Positions 48,732 through 56,676 of a stretch of 64,000 nt of DNA are shown piece after piece. The notes beneath the pieces are model-generated. The model ran no database searches and was not told where the DNA came from. It worked only from the letters and a program-made list of their open reading frames with translations. Location of the stretch: NCBI RefSeq assembly GCF_900103865.1, contig NZ_FNII01000003.1:1-64000 (forward strand). Reading direction: 5' to 3'. The position numbers and the translations under genes are program-made. Position 1 is the stretch's first letter; each line of letters begins with the position of its first letter. Origin of the DNA: Vreelandella arcis (GTDB lineage: Bacteria; Pseudomonadota; Gammaproteobacteria; Pseudomonadales; Halomonadaceae).

Positions 48732-49673
48732 GTGGAATTCAAGGATTACTACCAAGTGCTCGGGGTGACGAAAACCGCAACGGCCGAGGAGATCAAGAAG
48801 GCCTATCGCAAGCTGGCGCGTAAGTTTCATCCCGATGTCAGCAAGGAGCCCGAAGCCGAACAGCGTATGCAAGAGGTTAATGAGGCCAAGGCGGTACTGT
48901 CGGATCCAGAGAAACGTCTCGCCTATGATCAGCTTGCACAGCAGTATCGGTCGGGGCAAGATTTCCAGCCACCCCCTGACTGGGATTCGGGCTTCGAATT
49001 CAGTGGTCGTGGCTTCGAAGAGGCTGATCTGGGTGAGTTCAGTGACTTCTTTGCCAACCTGTTTGGTCAAGGCGGCCGGGCAGGGGGAGGCGGTCGCCGC
49101 TATCAGATGCGCGGAGAGGATCGTCATGCCAAGATCAACATCGACCTGACGGATGCTTTCCACGGTGCCAGCCGGACGATTACCCTGCAAGTGCCACAGG
49201 TCGATCCGCAAGGCCGCGTAATTTCCCGGGAACACTCGCTTAGCGTACGCATACCCAAGGGCATTAAGGCGGGCCAACATATTCGCCTCTCTGGACAAGG
49301 CAGTCCCGGTGTCGGGGGTGGCCCGGCAGGTGACCTGTACTTGGAGATCCACTTCACATCGGATTCGCGTTATCGGGTCGAGGGACGGGATGTGTATCAA
49401 AAGGTGCCGGTGACGCCTTGGGAGGCTGCTCTTGGGGCCAGCATCGAAACCCCGACTCCCTCAGGGGTGGTGAAACTCAAGGTGCCGGCGGGGTCACAGA
49501 CGGGTCGACGATTGCGCCTGAAGGGGCGAGGTATCCCAGGGCAGGAGCCGGGGGATCTTTATGTGGAACTTGAGGTGGTGCTGCCCCCAGCCGATACCGA
49601 CAAGGCACGCGAGCTGTATCAAACCATGGCGCAAGAACTTGCTTTCGATCCGCGCCAACGGAAGGGAGGCTAG
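48732..49673 (+). CDS. cbpA: Curved-DNA-binding J-domain co-chaperone
   Basis: This 313-residue protein is CbpA-like. It has an N-terminal J domain (residues 1-66) with the HPD triad in KFHPDVSKE, a glycine/phenylalanine-containing linker (about 75-125), and two C-terminal client-binding beta domains (from about 130, RHAKINIDLTDAFHG). The cysteine-rich zinc domain of DnaJ is absent, which separates CbpA from DnaJ. The start is GTG with GGAG at 48719-48722. It stimulates DnaK and, in E. coli, also binds curved DNA in stationary phase. cbpM follows three bases after its stop. Confidence 0.9.
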   Translation: MEFKDYYQVLGVTKTATAEEIKKAYRKLARKFHPDVSKEPEAEQRMQEVNEAKAVLSDPEKRLAYDQLAQQYRSGQDFQPPPDWDSGFEFSGRGFEEADLGEFSDFFANLFGQGGRAGGGGRRYQMRGEDRHAKINIDLTDAFHGASRTITLQVPQVDPQGRVISREHSLSVRIPKGIKAGQHIRLSGQGSPGVGGGPAGDLYLEIHFTSDSRYRVEGRDVYQKVPVTPWEAALGASIETPTPSGVVKLKVPAGSQTGRRLRLKGRGIPGQEPGDLYVELEVVLPPADTDKARELYQTMAQELAFDPRQRKGG

Positions 49674-49676
49674 GAC

Positions 49677-49988
49677 ATGGCGCAGCGTATCATTAGCGGC
49701 GAACTGATCGACGAGGCGACTCTAACCCTTGAGGATTTGGCGCGCGCCTGCTCGGTAGAAATAGATTGGGTCGTCGAGCGCATTGAAAGTGGCCTGTTGG
49801 CCGATGGTTCGCCTTATGTGGCGAGTTGGCGCTTCACTAGTCGTGATCTGACCCGCGCCCGACGGATGTGCCAGTTGGAGCGTGACTTCGAAGCCGCGCC
49901 CGAACTTGCCGCCCTGGCGACGGACTTGATCGAGGAGAACCAGCGCCTAAGGGATCGATTGCGGGCTGCGGGACTGGCTACTGACTAG
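49677..49988 (+). CDS. cbpM: CbpA modulator
   Basis: This 103-residue protein is the CbpM-type MerR-like modulator that binds the J domain of CbpA and inhibits its co-chaperone and DNA-binding activity. The N-terminal helix-turn-helix-like part includes LTLEDLARACSVEIDWVV. A coiled-coil helix (LIEENQRLRDRLRAAG) closes it. GGGAGG within the end of cbpA serves as ribosome binding site, so the pair is translated together. Confidence 0.88.
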   Translation: MAQRIISGELIDEATLTLEDLARACSVEIDWVVERIESGLLADGSPYVASWRFTSRDLTRARRMCQLERDFEAAPELAALATDLIEENQRLRDRLRAAGLATD

Positions 49989-50055
49989 TACTGCACGCAC
50001 GATAAAGCCCCCAACAAGCCTAGGGAATGGCGGTTGTCGGCGAGGACAATAACCC

Positions 50056-50745
50056 ATGACACATATAGAGCCCCACCGGTCTCATCGGACGGGTTGGCTG
50101 CGCGCCGCAGTGCTGGGGGCGAACGACGGTATAGTCTCGACCAGCAGCCTTATTCTTGGTGTCGCGGCGGCCAATACAACCCAGAGCGATATCATGCTAG
50201 CTGGCATTGCGGGACTGGTGGCCGGTGCCATGTCGATGGCTGCTGGAGAGTATGTTTCGGTAAGCTCTCAGGCCGATACCGAAAACGCCGATCTTGAAAT
50301 CGAGCGTAAATCGTTGGCTGAGGGTTACAAGGACGAGGAGGAAGAGCTTGCCGCTATCTACGAAGCTCGTGGTCTAACAGCTGAGTTAGCAGGTCAAGTC
50401 GCCCAGCAACTGATGACAAACGATGCTCTAGGCGCTCACGCGAGAGATGACATTGGGATAACCGACAACAGCCAAGCAAAACCACTCCAGGCGGCACTTT
50501 CATCGGCCTCCACTTTTACTATTGGTGCTCTGTTGCCATTGTTGGTCGCTTGGTGGGCGCCGCACTCACACTTGATCATGCTGGTGGCGTTGTTCTCGTT
50601 GTTTTTTCTGGCGCTCTTGGGCGCTATTGCTGCTCGCGTTGGAGGAGCACCAATCCTAAAAGCCGCAGTGCGCGTGATGTTCTGGGGTGCGCTCGCAATG
50701 GCCTTAACAAGCGCCATAGGCCGCTTGTTCGGCGTGGTGGCATAA
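50056..50745 (+). CDS. VIT1/CCC1-family iron/manganese transporter
   Basis: This 229-residue membrane protein matches the vacuolar-iron-transporter family. The first two membrane helices contain the signature GANDGIVSTSSLILGV and AGAMSMAAGEYVSVSSQ. A cytoplasmic, glutamate-rich helical segment (about residues 80-125) is expected to bind metal, and three more membrane helices follow. Bacterial members export or sequester Fe(II)/Mn(II). It lies in the same direction as cbpA-cbpM but 67 bases after them, so co-transcription is possible. Confidence 0.85.
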   Translation: MTHIEPHRSHRTGWLRAAVLGANDGIVSTSSLILGVAAANTTQSDIMLAGIAGLVAGAMSMAAGEYVSVSSQADTENADLEIERKSLAEGYKDEEEELAAIYEARGLTAELAGQVAQQLMTNDALGAHARDDIGITDNSQAKPLQAALSSASTFTIGALLPLLVAWWAPHSHLIMLVALFSLFFLALLGAIAARVGGAPILKAAVRVMFWGALAMALTSAIGRLFGVVA

Positions 50746-50768
50746 AGGAAGCAATTGAGTAATGCTTT

Positions 50769-51089
50769 CTAGAGGTCGGCGCAATCTCTGCAATGGGTCG
50801 TGTAGGGCAAGGCTTCAAGACGACCGGAAGTGATCGTATTCCCACACTCCTCGCAACGGTCACCAACCCGAGCATCGATGCGTGCCAGGGCGCGCTCGAT
50901 CTGGGCCAGTTCTTCCTCGGCTTCATCTTCCAGCTTGGCGACCACTTCGTCGTTGTGGACTTCTAGTGCCTGCTCATCAAGATCCTTGTCCAGAGCGCCG
51001 TTGATACGGTGCTGATGATCTTCGTAGCGTTGTACGCGGGCCAGGAGTTCAGTCTTCAGGCTTTCCAACGTAGCTTTTCTGTCTTGCAT
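50769..51089 (-). CDS. DksA/TraR-type C4 zinc finger protein
   Basis: This protein of about 106 residues has a coiled-coil N-terminal half and a C-terminal C4 zinc finger, CEEC and CRDC, as in DksA/TraR proteins that act in the RNA polymerase secondary channel. The tip of the coiled coil lacks an obvious DksA-type Asp-Ala pair, so DksA-like activity is not certain. The ATG at 51089 is preceded by a GGAT-like site. The ATG at 51098 is an alternative. A TTG further upstream is improbable. Its position beside the PHA genes suggests a stress-related role. Confidence 0.75.
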   Translation of the reverse strand: MQDRKATLESLKTELLARVQRYEDHQHRINGALDKDLDEQALEVHNDEVVAKLEDEAEEELAQIERALARIDARVGDRCEECGNTITSGRLEALPYTTHCRDCADL

Positions 51090-51182
51090 GGTTGTCATCC
51101 ATTTTATGTTGTCTATTCGAATCAAAGAATAGTGTTATTAAGTGGCATGTAAGGCGCATTGTTTTTGATGCAGCTCAATAGC

Positions 51183-52910
51183 TCACACTTGTTTTACATA
51201 GCTTCCCGGCGCGTCCTCAAGCGGTGGGTAATCGGTTGAGCCAATGGTTGGCGCAGGGGCTTGATGCCTTGAGCGCTCCGCTAACCATTCCTGCCAGGCG
51301 GGCCACCAAGAGCCAGCCTGAGTGGGCGTTTTTTCTAACCAGGTTTCTGGATCGATGTAAGGGTCGCCTTCGCGCGTAGTTGCCATGCGGTAATGTCGAC
51401 GGGGATGCTCGGGTGGGCTGACGATGCCCGCGTTGTGGCCGCCGTTGGTGAGCAGGAAGGTGACTTCTGGCGCATCGGAAAGTAGGTGCAGCTTGTAGGT
51501 GGAGCGCCAGGGGGCGACATGATCCCATTCGGTGCCAACACAGAAGATCGGCACCTGTATATCGCTTAAAGTCACTGGACGATCACCCACTCGCAAACGG
51601 CCTTCGGCAAAATCATTGTTCAAAAAGAGCTGGCGTAGGTATTCGGAATGCATGCGGTAAGGCATGCGGGTCGCGTCCGCGTTCCAGGCCATTAGATCAT
51701 TCATGGGTTGTCGTGTAGCCAGCAAGTATTCGTTAACGATTCGCGACCACACCAGGTCATTGGAGCGTAGGATCTGGAACGCCCCTGCCATTTGCTTGGT
51801 ATCCAGAACCCCTTGGGACCACATAAGGTCTTCTAGAAAAGCGAGTTGCTTTTCGTCAATGAACAGCATCAGTTCACCAGCCTCGCGGAAATCGGTCTGA
51901 GCGGCGAAAAGAGTTAATGACGCCAGCCGGTCGTCTCCATCGCGAGCCATGGCCGAGGCGGTTATGGCCAATAGCGTACCCCCCAGGCAATAGCCGATGG
52001 TATGGACCTTCTGGTTGGGGATGAGGTGATTGATGACATCGAGACTGTCCAGGATGCCTTGGCGACGGTAATCGTCCATCCCAAGGTCGCGATCCTCTTC
52101 CGTCGGGTTGCGCCAGGAGATCATGAAGACGGTATGTCCCTTGTCAACCAGGTATTTGACCAGCGAATTATTTGGCGACAGGTCGAGGATGTAATACTTC
52201 ATAATCCACGCCGGTACGATTAGTAACGGCTCAGCGTGGATGTCTTTAGTGGTTGGCGCGTATTGGATTAACTCGATCAAGTGGTTTCGATACACGACCT
52301 TGCCTGGCGTGACCGCAACGTCACGTCCCAATACATAGTCTTCGATCCAGGCCGGTTTTTTGCCTAGCCATTGATTCTGAGCATCTTCCCACCAGTTCTC
52401 CATGCCCCGGAGCAAGTTGGCCCCGCCGGTGGTCAAGGTCTTCTCAAGCACGACGGGGTTGGTCAGCACATAGTTAGAGGGAGAAAACACATCGAGCCAC
52501 TGACGGGCTCCAAACTCTAGCGCCTGTTCATGGTGAGGCGACAGCCCCCGCAGGCCAGTGGTGGCGTTATACCACCACTGCTGTTGCAGGAGAAAACTTT
52601 GGTAAAGCACATTGTAAGGGAAGTAGCGCCAAGCAGGGTCTCGAAAACGGTGGTCTTGAGGCAAAGGCGTTATACAGGGAGCAGCCTCGGGGTTGAAGGC
52701 CGAATGGCTTGTCCATTGCACCAAACGCAGTTGCTTCTTTACGGCTTTCTGCATTAGGTGGGCCTGGGAACCGGGTGAGAGAGCCAGGCTGGACAGCCAA
52801 TCGAAGTAAATCAGCATGACCGATGCGGGAGAGATTCCCAGCGTCAGCTTAGCCAGCGAGGAACGCACAAGCCTGTCCAGGCTGTCGCGTTGAGTTTCGT
52901 CGAGCAGCAT
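51183..52910 (-). CDS. phaC: Class I-type poly(3-hydroxyalkanoate) synthase
   Basis: This 575-residue enzyme polymerises hydroxyacyl-CoA into PHA granules. The lipase-like box GYCLGG carries the nucleophile Cys308. Asp463 in EWDHVAPW and His492 in GGHNAG complete the triad. The N-terminal PhaC domain is present, including the conserved WW in QQWWYNATTG. The length and the lack of an adjacent phaE or phaR suggest a self-sufficient class I or II form. GAGGG lies upstream of the ATG. The phasin-like gene lies 112 bases upstream in the same direction, and an FNR-type site precedes that. This points to low-oxygen induction. Confidence 0.92.
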   Translation of the reverse strand: MLLDETQRDSLDRLVRSSLAKLTLGISPASVMLIYFDWLSSLALSPGSQAHLMQKAVKKQLRLVQWTSHSAFNPEAAPCITPLPQDHRFRDPAWRYFPYNVLYQSFLLQQQWWYNATTGLRGLSPHHEQALEFGARQWLDVFSPSNYVLTNPVVLEKTLTTGGANLLRGMENWWEDAQNQWLGKKPAWIEDYVLGRDVAVTPGKVVYRNHLIELIQYAPTTKDIHAEPLLIVPAWIMKYYILDLSPNNSLVKYLVDKGHTVFMISWRNPTEEDRDLGMDDYRRQGILDSLDVINHLIPNQKVHTIGYCLGGTLLAITASAMARDGDDRLASLTLFAAQTDFREAGELMLFIDEKQLAFLEDLMWSQGVLDTKQMAGAFQILRSNDLVWSRIVNEYLLATRQPMNDLMAWNADATRMPYRMHSEYLRQLFLNNDFAEGRLRVGDRPVTLSDIQVPIFCVGTEWDHVAPWRSTYKLHLLSDAPEVTFLLTNGGHNAGIVSPPEHPRRHYRMATTREGDPYIDPETWLEKTPTQAGSWWPAWQEWLAERSRHQAPAPTIGSTDYPPLEDAPGSYVKQV

Positions 52911-53022
52911 GGGCGCTAACCCTCAAAGCTTAAAGATTAAAGATCCTATAACTTTTCTGTGTCCCGTATCACGCTCCGCTTATCTCGCGGTTGATAAGGA
53001 TTGCGTTATTCGACTCAGGGCC

Positions 53023-53385
53023 TCAGAGTTCGAACCAAATGCGTTCTCGAAAATCGTCACTGAGTTCAGATACCCTGCGCATACGGTTATAGGTGGCCTC
53101 TGACATGTCGCCTGCAATTCTATGATAGCAAGATGCCATTGTTGTTGGGGTTTGCGGCCCCTCGAGGCCGGTCATGCAGTGCGTAAGCTTGATGTAGAAG
53201 GGCGCCACCGTCGAAATGAAATCAAGCTCGTGACGCAAGGCGTCGTTGACTGTTTCTAGCCAAATGCGTTGAAGCTTGACCGCTGAGTTAGTGGTTTCCA
53301 CCCAAGGCTGATACCAGATATCGAGCAAGCTATCGTCGGCTACTGGCGGAGGCGACTTGGACTTGGGAAGCTGTAGGGTTGTCAT
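53023..53385 (-). CDS. Phasin-like small protein
   Basis: This 120-residue protein has a helical, amphipathic middle (WVETTNSAVKLQRIWLETVND) and no signal peptide. It lies just upstream of phaC in the same direction and has an excellent ribosome binding site (AGGAGGAG). Such helical proteins next to phaC are usually phasins that coat PHA granules. I see no family-specific motif, so the call rests on context and composition. A perfect TTGAT-N4-ATCAA site lies 77-90 bases before the start. Confidence 0.6.
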   Translation of the reverse strand: MTTLQLPKSKSPPPVADDSLLDIWYQPWVETTNSAVKLQRIWLETVNDALRHELDFISTVAPFYIKLTHCMTGLEGPQTPTTMASCYHRIAGDMSEATYNRMRRVSELSDDFRERIWFEL

Positions 53386-53924
53386 TTTTTGGCTCCTCCT
53401 GTTGAAGGTAAATCAGTATAGCCGTCCTCTATTTGACTGCGGATTTTTAAAAGCCTGTGATTTGATCGGCATCAATTTTGTGACGATAAAAGACTTCTGT
53501 ATGGGCCTGAGTAATACGCAAGCATGGGCTCTTTAATACGGGCTTGTATCAATTATTTGGTTCTGTCTTGCTGCATTTTGTAATGCTTAAAAGTTTTTAA
53601 GGGTTGTTGTTAGTTAGCTAATTTATTGTTTGATGGAAGTTATTTTTTTAATGTAGTTTTCAATTACCGTTGATATAAATCTGCTGCAGATCAAGTTTTT
53701 ATTAATTGAGTCTTTTGTTTTTTAGAAAGCTTTTTTTGAAGAGAGGTGATGCTTAAAAGCTAAGGATTTTAACTAAATATTTTTAGCTTATTTTGAGGTT
53801 GTTTTTCATTTTGTTTTTGGCGTAAAAGTTGATGGAGGTCATGGAAGAAAAGCTCTATTTCGCTCTAGGATAGTAACTGAACATCTAGTTAATATCCTCT
53901 TATTGATAGCGAGGTAAGCATGCC
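53386..53924. other. AT-rich divergent control region
   Basis: This non-coding stretch separates the phasin/phaC genes (minus) from the 167-residue protein gene (plus). It is very AT-rich from about 53540 to 53860. Besides the FNR-type site at 53462-53475 it contains a 13-base palindrome ATCTGCTGCAGAT near 53679. I see no gene in it. Confidence 0.5.
53462..53475. promoter_or_regulatory. Perfect FNR/ANR-type binding site
   Basis: TTGATCGGCATCAA matches the FNR-type consensus TTGAT-N4-ATCAA exactly. It is centred about 83 bases before the phasin start, so a start point about 41 bases downstream would put it at a class II activator position. A CAAATA-like -10 sequence lies near 53430-53435 on the minus strand. 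It predicts low-oxygen or Crp/Fnr-dependent expression of the PHA genes. Confidence 0.75.
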
Positions 53925-54428
53925 ATGGAAAAACTAAAAGAACTTACCCTTTTGCCACAAGAGCAACTTGATTTAGCTTATTCGCATGAAGCGCTTGAGT
54001 TGGGTCGTTACCGATGGCTGGCACTTAGGTTTCTCCCAATTGATCCACCAGTGAGCAGGTTGATGAGTGCGATAGCCTTGGAGTGTGTGCACCGCCTTTG
54101 CAGCTTGGAAGATGCCGCTAAACGGATAGAGCTAGGTGCCTGCGTTAGTGAGCATCCGTCACGGGAACCTCATCCGTTCTTCAGTAAATACAAACAGCAT
54201 TTTTTTGTTGTCGATGAACCCATGGGGCGGCAGCTTCTAGATCTAGCGGCGGAAGCCGCGAAAGAGACATACACGTTTTTTGGCTGGCTTCTGGAAACGA
54301 ATGCCACCCCAGAGCTGCATCAACCATTTTTCAGCATTTTGACTCAGAAACAAAATGAGTATCGCGTACTTCAAGAGTGCCGACAGCAGTGGAAAACAGG
54401 CTTTTCTGAAGCCTGCTTGGCCATATGA
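53925..54428 (+). CDS. Unrecognised 167-residue helical protein
   Basis: I do not recognise this family with confidence. The protein appears all-helical, with no signal peptide. It shows EALELGRYRW near residue 22, SAIALECVHRL near residue 48 and EAAKETYTFF near residue 109. The spacing of Glu and His in helices is reminiscent of ferritin-like/rubrerythrin bundles, but a metal site is not proven. A GAGG-type site precedes the ATG. It lies between the PHA genes and the Crp/Fnr gene in what seems a stress region. Confidence 0.65.
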   Translation: MEKLKELTLLPQEQLDLAYSHEALELGRYRWLALRFLPIDPPVSRLMSAIALECVHRLCSLEDAAKRIELGACVSEHPSREPHPFFSKYKQHFFVVDEPMGRQLLDLAAEAAKETYTFFGWLLETNATPELHQPFFSILTQKQNEYRVLQECRQQWKTGFSEACLAI

Positions 54429-54468
54429 GAAATTAAAAAATTAATCAATACTAATAAGAACGCTAAGC

Positions 54469-54501
54469 TAGGGGGAAGTCCATAGCAGGAATTTTCCCCT
54501 A
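54469..54501. terminator. Hairpin between convergent genes
   Basis: TAGGGGGAA and TTCCCCTA can pair with one bulged G around a 16-base loop. It lies 41 bases after the stop of the plus-strand gene and 44 bases after the stop of the minus-strand Crp/Fnr gene, so it could serve both. There is no strong U-run. Confidence 0.35.
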
Positions 54502-54544
54502 TAAATCCAAAAAGTTATCTGCATTATCAAGCACTGTCTTCATT

Positions 54545-55236
54545 TCATTGTTCGGCAATACTTGTTAAACCTTCAGGATCAAGAATGCAGTATTCGTGCC
54601 CTCTGGCTGATAATAAACCTTGTTTCTGGAAGCGCTTGATGATTCGGCAGGCAGTCTCGGACGCCATACATAAGTAATTAGCGATTTCTTGTCTTGACAT
54701 CGGTAGCCGGAAAGAATGAGGAGAACAACCTTGATTACGAAATTTATATGACATAGTAATAAAAAAGCCAGCCACTTTAACGTCAGATGGTTGGTTTAAA
54801 ATCTGCCATAATCGTGTGTGCTCATCGTGCATGGCTTCGCTCAAACAGCAGATCAATTCTTTAAGCCTCGCTTCAGGACTGGATAGGTCTTCAATACATC
54901 GGAATGGTATTAGCCGCAAGCCGGATGTCTCGACAGTGGCGACGGTGCCGGCATAGCATCTATACCCGATGGCATCCAGCCCAATTACATCGCCGGGTAG
55001 GAAGAAATGGGTAATTAGTTCATCATACCTACGCTGGTAACTCTGTTTTAACATACCGCAGTGGACAATATATAATCCTTCAAAAGGGTCGCCTTGGTTG
55101 ATCAACGTAGTTTTTTTCGCAAGGTAAACATGGGATTAGAAAGGCGTCTCAATGCCTCGGTGTACGAAAATGACGAAAAAGGAAGTTTCTTACCTTGTCG
55201 AGTTTGTTGATTTTCGGTCGTGAGTGACATAGCCAT
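54545..55236 (-). pseudogene. Crp/Fnr-family regulator split by a frameshift
   Basis: Two frames together encode a Crp/Fnr protein of about 230 residues. The 5' part starts at the ATG at 55236 behind GGAGG and runs to RLSNPMFTLRKK. The 3' part continues with LINQGDPFEGLYIVHCG (cyclic-nucleotide-binding fold) and ends with the helix-turn-helix MSRQEIANYLCMASETACR. The break lies at a run of seven A bases; one more A would restore the frame. The N-terminus lacks the cysteine cluster of oxygen-sensing FNR. Recognition-helix residues E and R are kept, consistent with TTGAT-type sites, with Cys where FNR has Ser. It may be a true mutation, slippage-dependent expression, or a sequencing error. Confidence 0.75.
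55111..55117 (-). other. Homopolymer frameshift site in the Crp/Fnr gene
   Basis: Seven A bases followed by C on the minus strand interrupt the frame. A change of one base in this run would rejoin the two halves. Such A-runs are known sites of polymerase slippage, ribosomal frameshifting and length errors in sequencing. Confidence 0.8.
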
Positions 55237-55802
55237 ATCCGCTTTCCTCCATAGCCCAAGTATTGCAAAAATAAAACTGCAACTCTTGGGGGCTAGTTTC
55301 AATGCCTATAACAATCTGAATATTGGCTAATTATTTAAAAAAATGGTCATTGTTTTGGTAGCAGACGGTGTTGTTTTACTTAACATTTTTTAAGCTATTT
55401 AGATAAGTCTATACCGCATCATTGATAACGCAATGAAACAGTCGCCACCTTTGACAGGCTACTGTTAAATTCGCAGGCCACCGTTAAGCGCTACCATCTG
55501 TTTCAGCCTGTGAAGGCTTGCCATTGGTCGCCTGTCCGGCATAGGCAGCCTCAAGTTTTTCGTCTCTGCACAACGACTAAAAAAATAGATTGATATGGAT
55601 CAAACTGGGACTGCTTTACTCGTGTCCTTAGGCGGCAAGACAACTATGCTCGTTGTATGGGTATAAGGTTATGATGTTAGATGTATAAATTATGAAAAAC
55701 CTTAATACCACCGTTTTCCAGAATGGTGCTCTGTGTTATGGCCGCTAAGACCCATGAAATCATGCAGGCAAAGGCTAAAGATCCCCTAAGGAGGTAATTT
55801 CC
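55237..55802. other. Divergent spacer between the Crp/Fnr and metallo-hydrolase genes
   Basis: No gene is seen in this AT-rich stretch. It contains CATTG-N6-CAATG at 55420-55435 and an exact FNR-type site at 55590-55603. AAGGAGGT at the right end is the ribosome binding site of the next gene. A short open frame on the minus strand that extends the regulator to 55302 is not supported by a start signal. Confidence 0.5.
55590..55603. promoter_or_regulatory. Perfect FNR/ANR-type binding site
   Basis: TTGATATGGATCAA matches the TTGAT-N4-ATCAA consensus exactly. It lies 200 bases before the second metallo-hydrolase start, which implies a long leader if it activates that gene from the usual -41.5 position. 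It may also affect the divergent Crp/Fnr gene. Confidence 0.7.
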
Positions 55803-56669
55803 ATGTCCAGCCCCATTGTGACCCACTTCTTCGATGAGCCAACCAATACCTTCAGCTATGTAGTGCAGGATCCCAACAGCAAAGCCTGCGCGATCCTCGA
55901 TTCGGTTCTGGACTTCGACTACGCCGCAGGGCGAACGGACGTGCGTTCTGCCGATGAGATCATTGCCTTCATCAAGGCCGAGGGGCTTAGCGTGGAATGG
56001 ATACTTGAAACCCATGTGCATGCTGACCATTTATCTGCGGCGCCCTACCTGCAAGATACGCTGGGTGGCAAGACGGGTATCGGCGCCAAGATCATCGAGG
56101 TGCAAGAGATCTTCGGCAAGGCCTTTAATGCCGGCACCGAGTTTGCTCGTGATGGTAGCCAGTTTGACCGGCTCTTCGAGGAGGGCAATACCTTCAGTAT
56201 CGGCGGTATGGAAGGGCGGGTGCTGCACACGCCGGGGCACACGCCGGCCTGCCTAACCTACGTCATCGGCGATGCCGCCTTCGTGGGAGACACCCTGTTC
56301 ATGCCGGACTACGGTACCGCACGCTGCGATTTCCCAGGCGGCGATGCGCGCACCCTATACCGCTCGATCCAAAAGGTGTTGGCCTTGCCAAGCGAGACGC
56401 GTTTGTTCCTTTGCCATGACTACAAGGCACCCGATCGCGATACTTACCAGCACGAGACCAGCGTGGCTAAGCAGCGTGAGAACAACGTGCATGTCCATGA
56501 GGGCGTCAGTGAGGACGAATTCGTGACGTTGCGCACCGAGCGCGACGCCACGCTGAACATGCCCAAGCTGATCCTGCCGTCGGTGCAGGTTAATATGCGC
56601 GCCGGCCACATGCCGCCAGCCGAGGATAACGGTCAAGTCTATCTTAAAGTACCTATCAACAAGTTCTGA
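55803..56669 (+). CDS. MBL-fold hydrolase, persulfide dioxygenase type, second copy
   Basis: This 288-residue protein is a paralogue of the one at 7790-8698. The metal motif HVHADH is at residues 71-76, TPGHT near 141 and LCHDY near 201. The C-terminal LNMPKLILPSVQVNMRAG is shared with the first copy. The ribosome binding site AAGGAGGT is near-perfect. Family knowledge suggests iron-dependent oxidation of glutathione persulfide to sulfite. Unlike the first copy it sits in a Crp/Fnr-linked stress region with an FNR-type site upstream, so the two probably serve different oxygen conditions. It meets the P-type ATPase gene tail to tail only 7 bases apart. Confidence 0.82.
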   Translation: MSSPIVTHFFDEPTNTFSYVVQDPNSKACAILDSVLDFDYAAGRTDVRSADEIIAFIKAEGLSVEWILETHVHADHLSAAPYLQDTLGGKTGIGAKIIEVQEIFGKAFNAGTEFARDGSQFDRLFEEGNTFSIGGMEGRVLHTPGHTPACLTYVIGDAAFVGDTLFMPDYGTARCDFPGGDARTLYRSIQKVLALPSETRLFLCHDYKAPDRDTYQHETSVAKQRENNVHVHEGVSEDEFVTLRTERDATLNMPKLILPSVQVNMRAGHMPPAEDNGQVYLKVPINKF

Positions 56670-56676
56670 GTGTCGT

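Noticed and set aside
55102-55302. Separate 66-residue protein upstream of the Crp/Fnr reading frame
   Set aside because: Its C-terminal part is the missing N-terminus of the Crp/Fnr protein, joined across the A-run. The first 22 residues lack a start signal.
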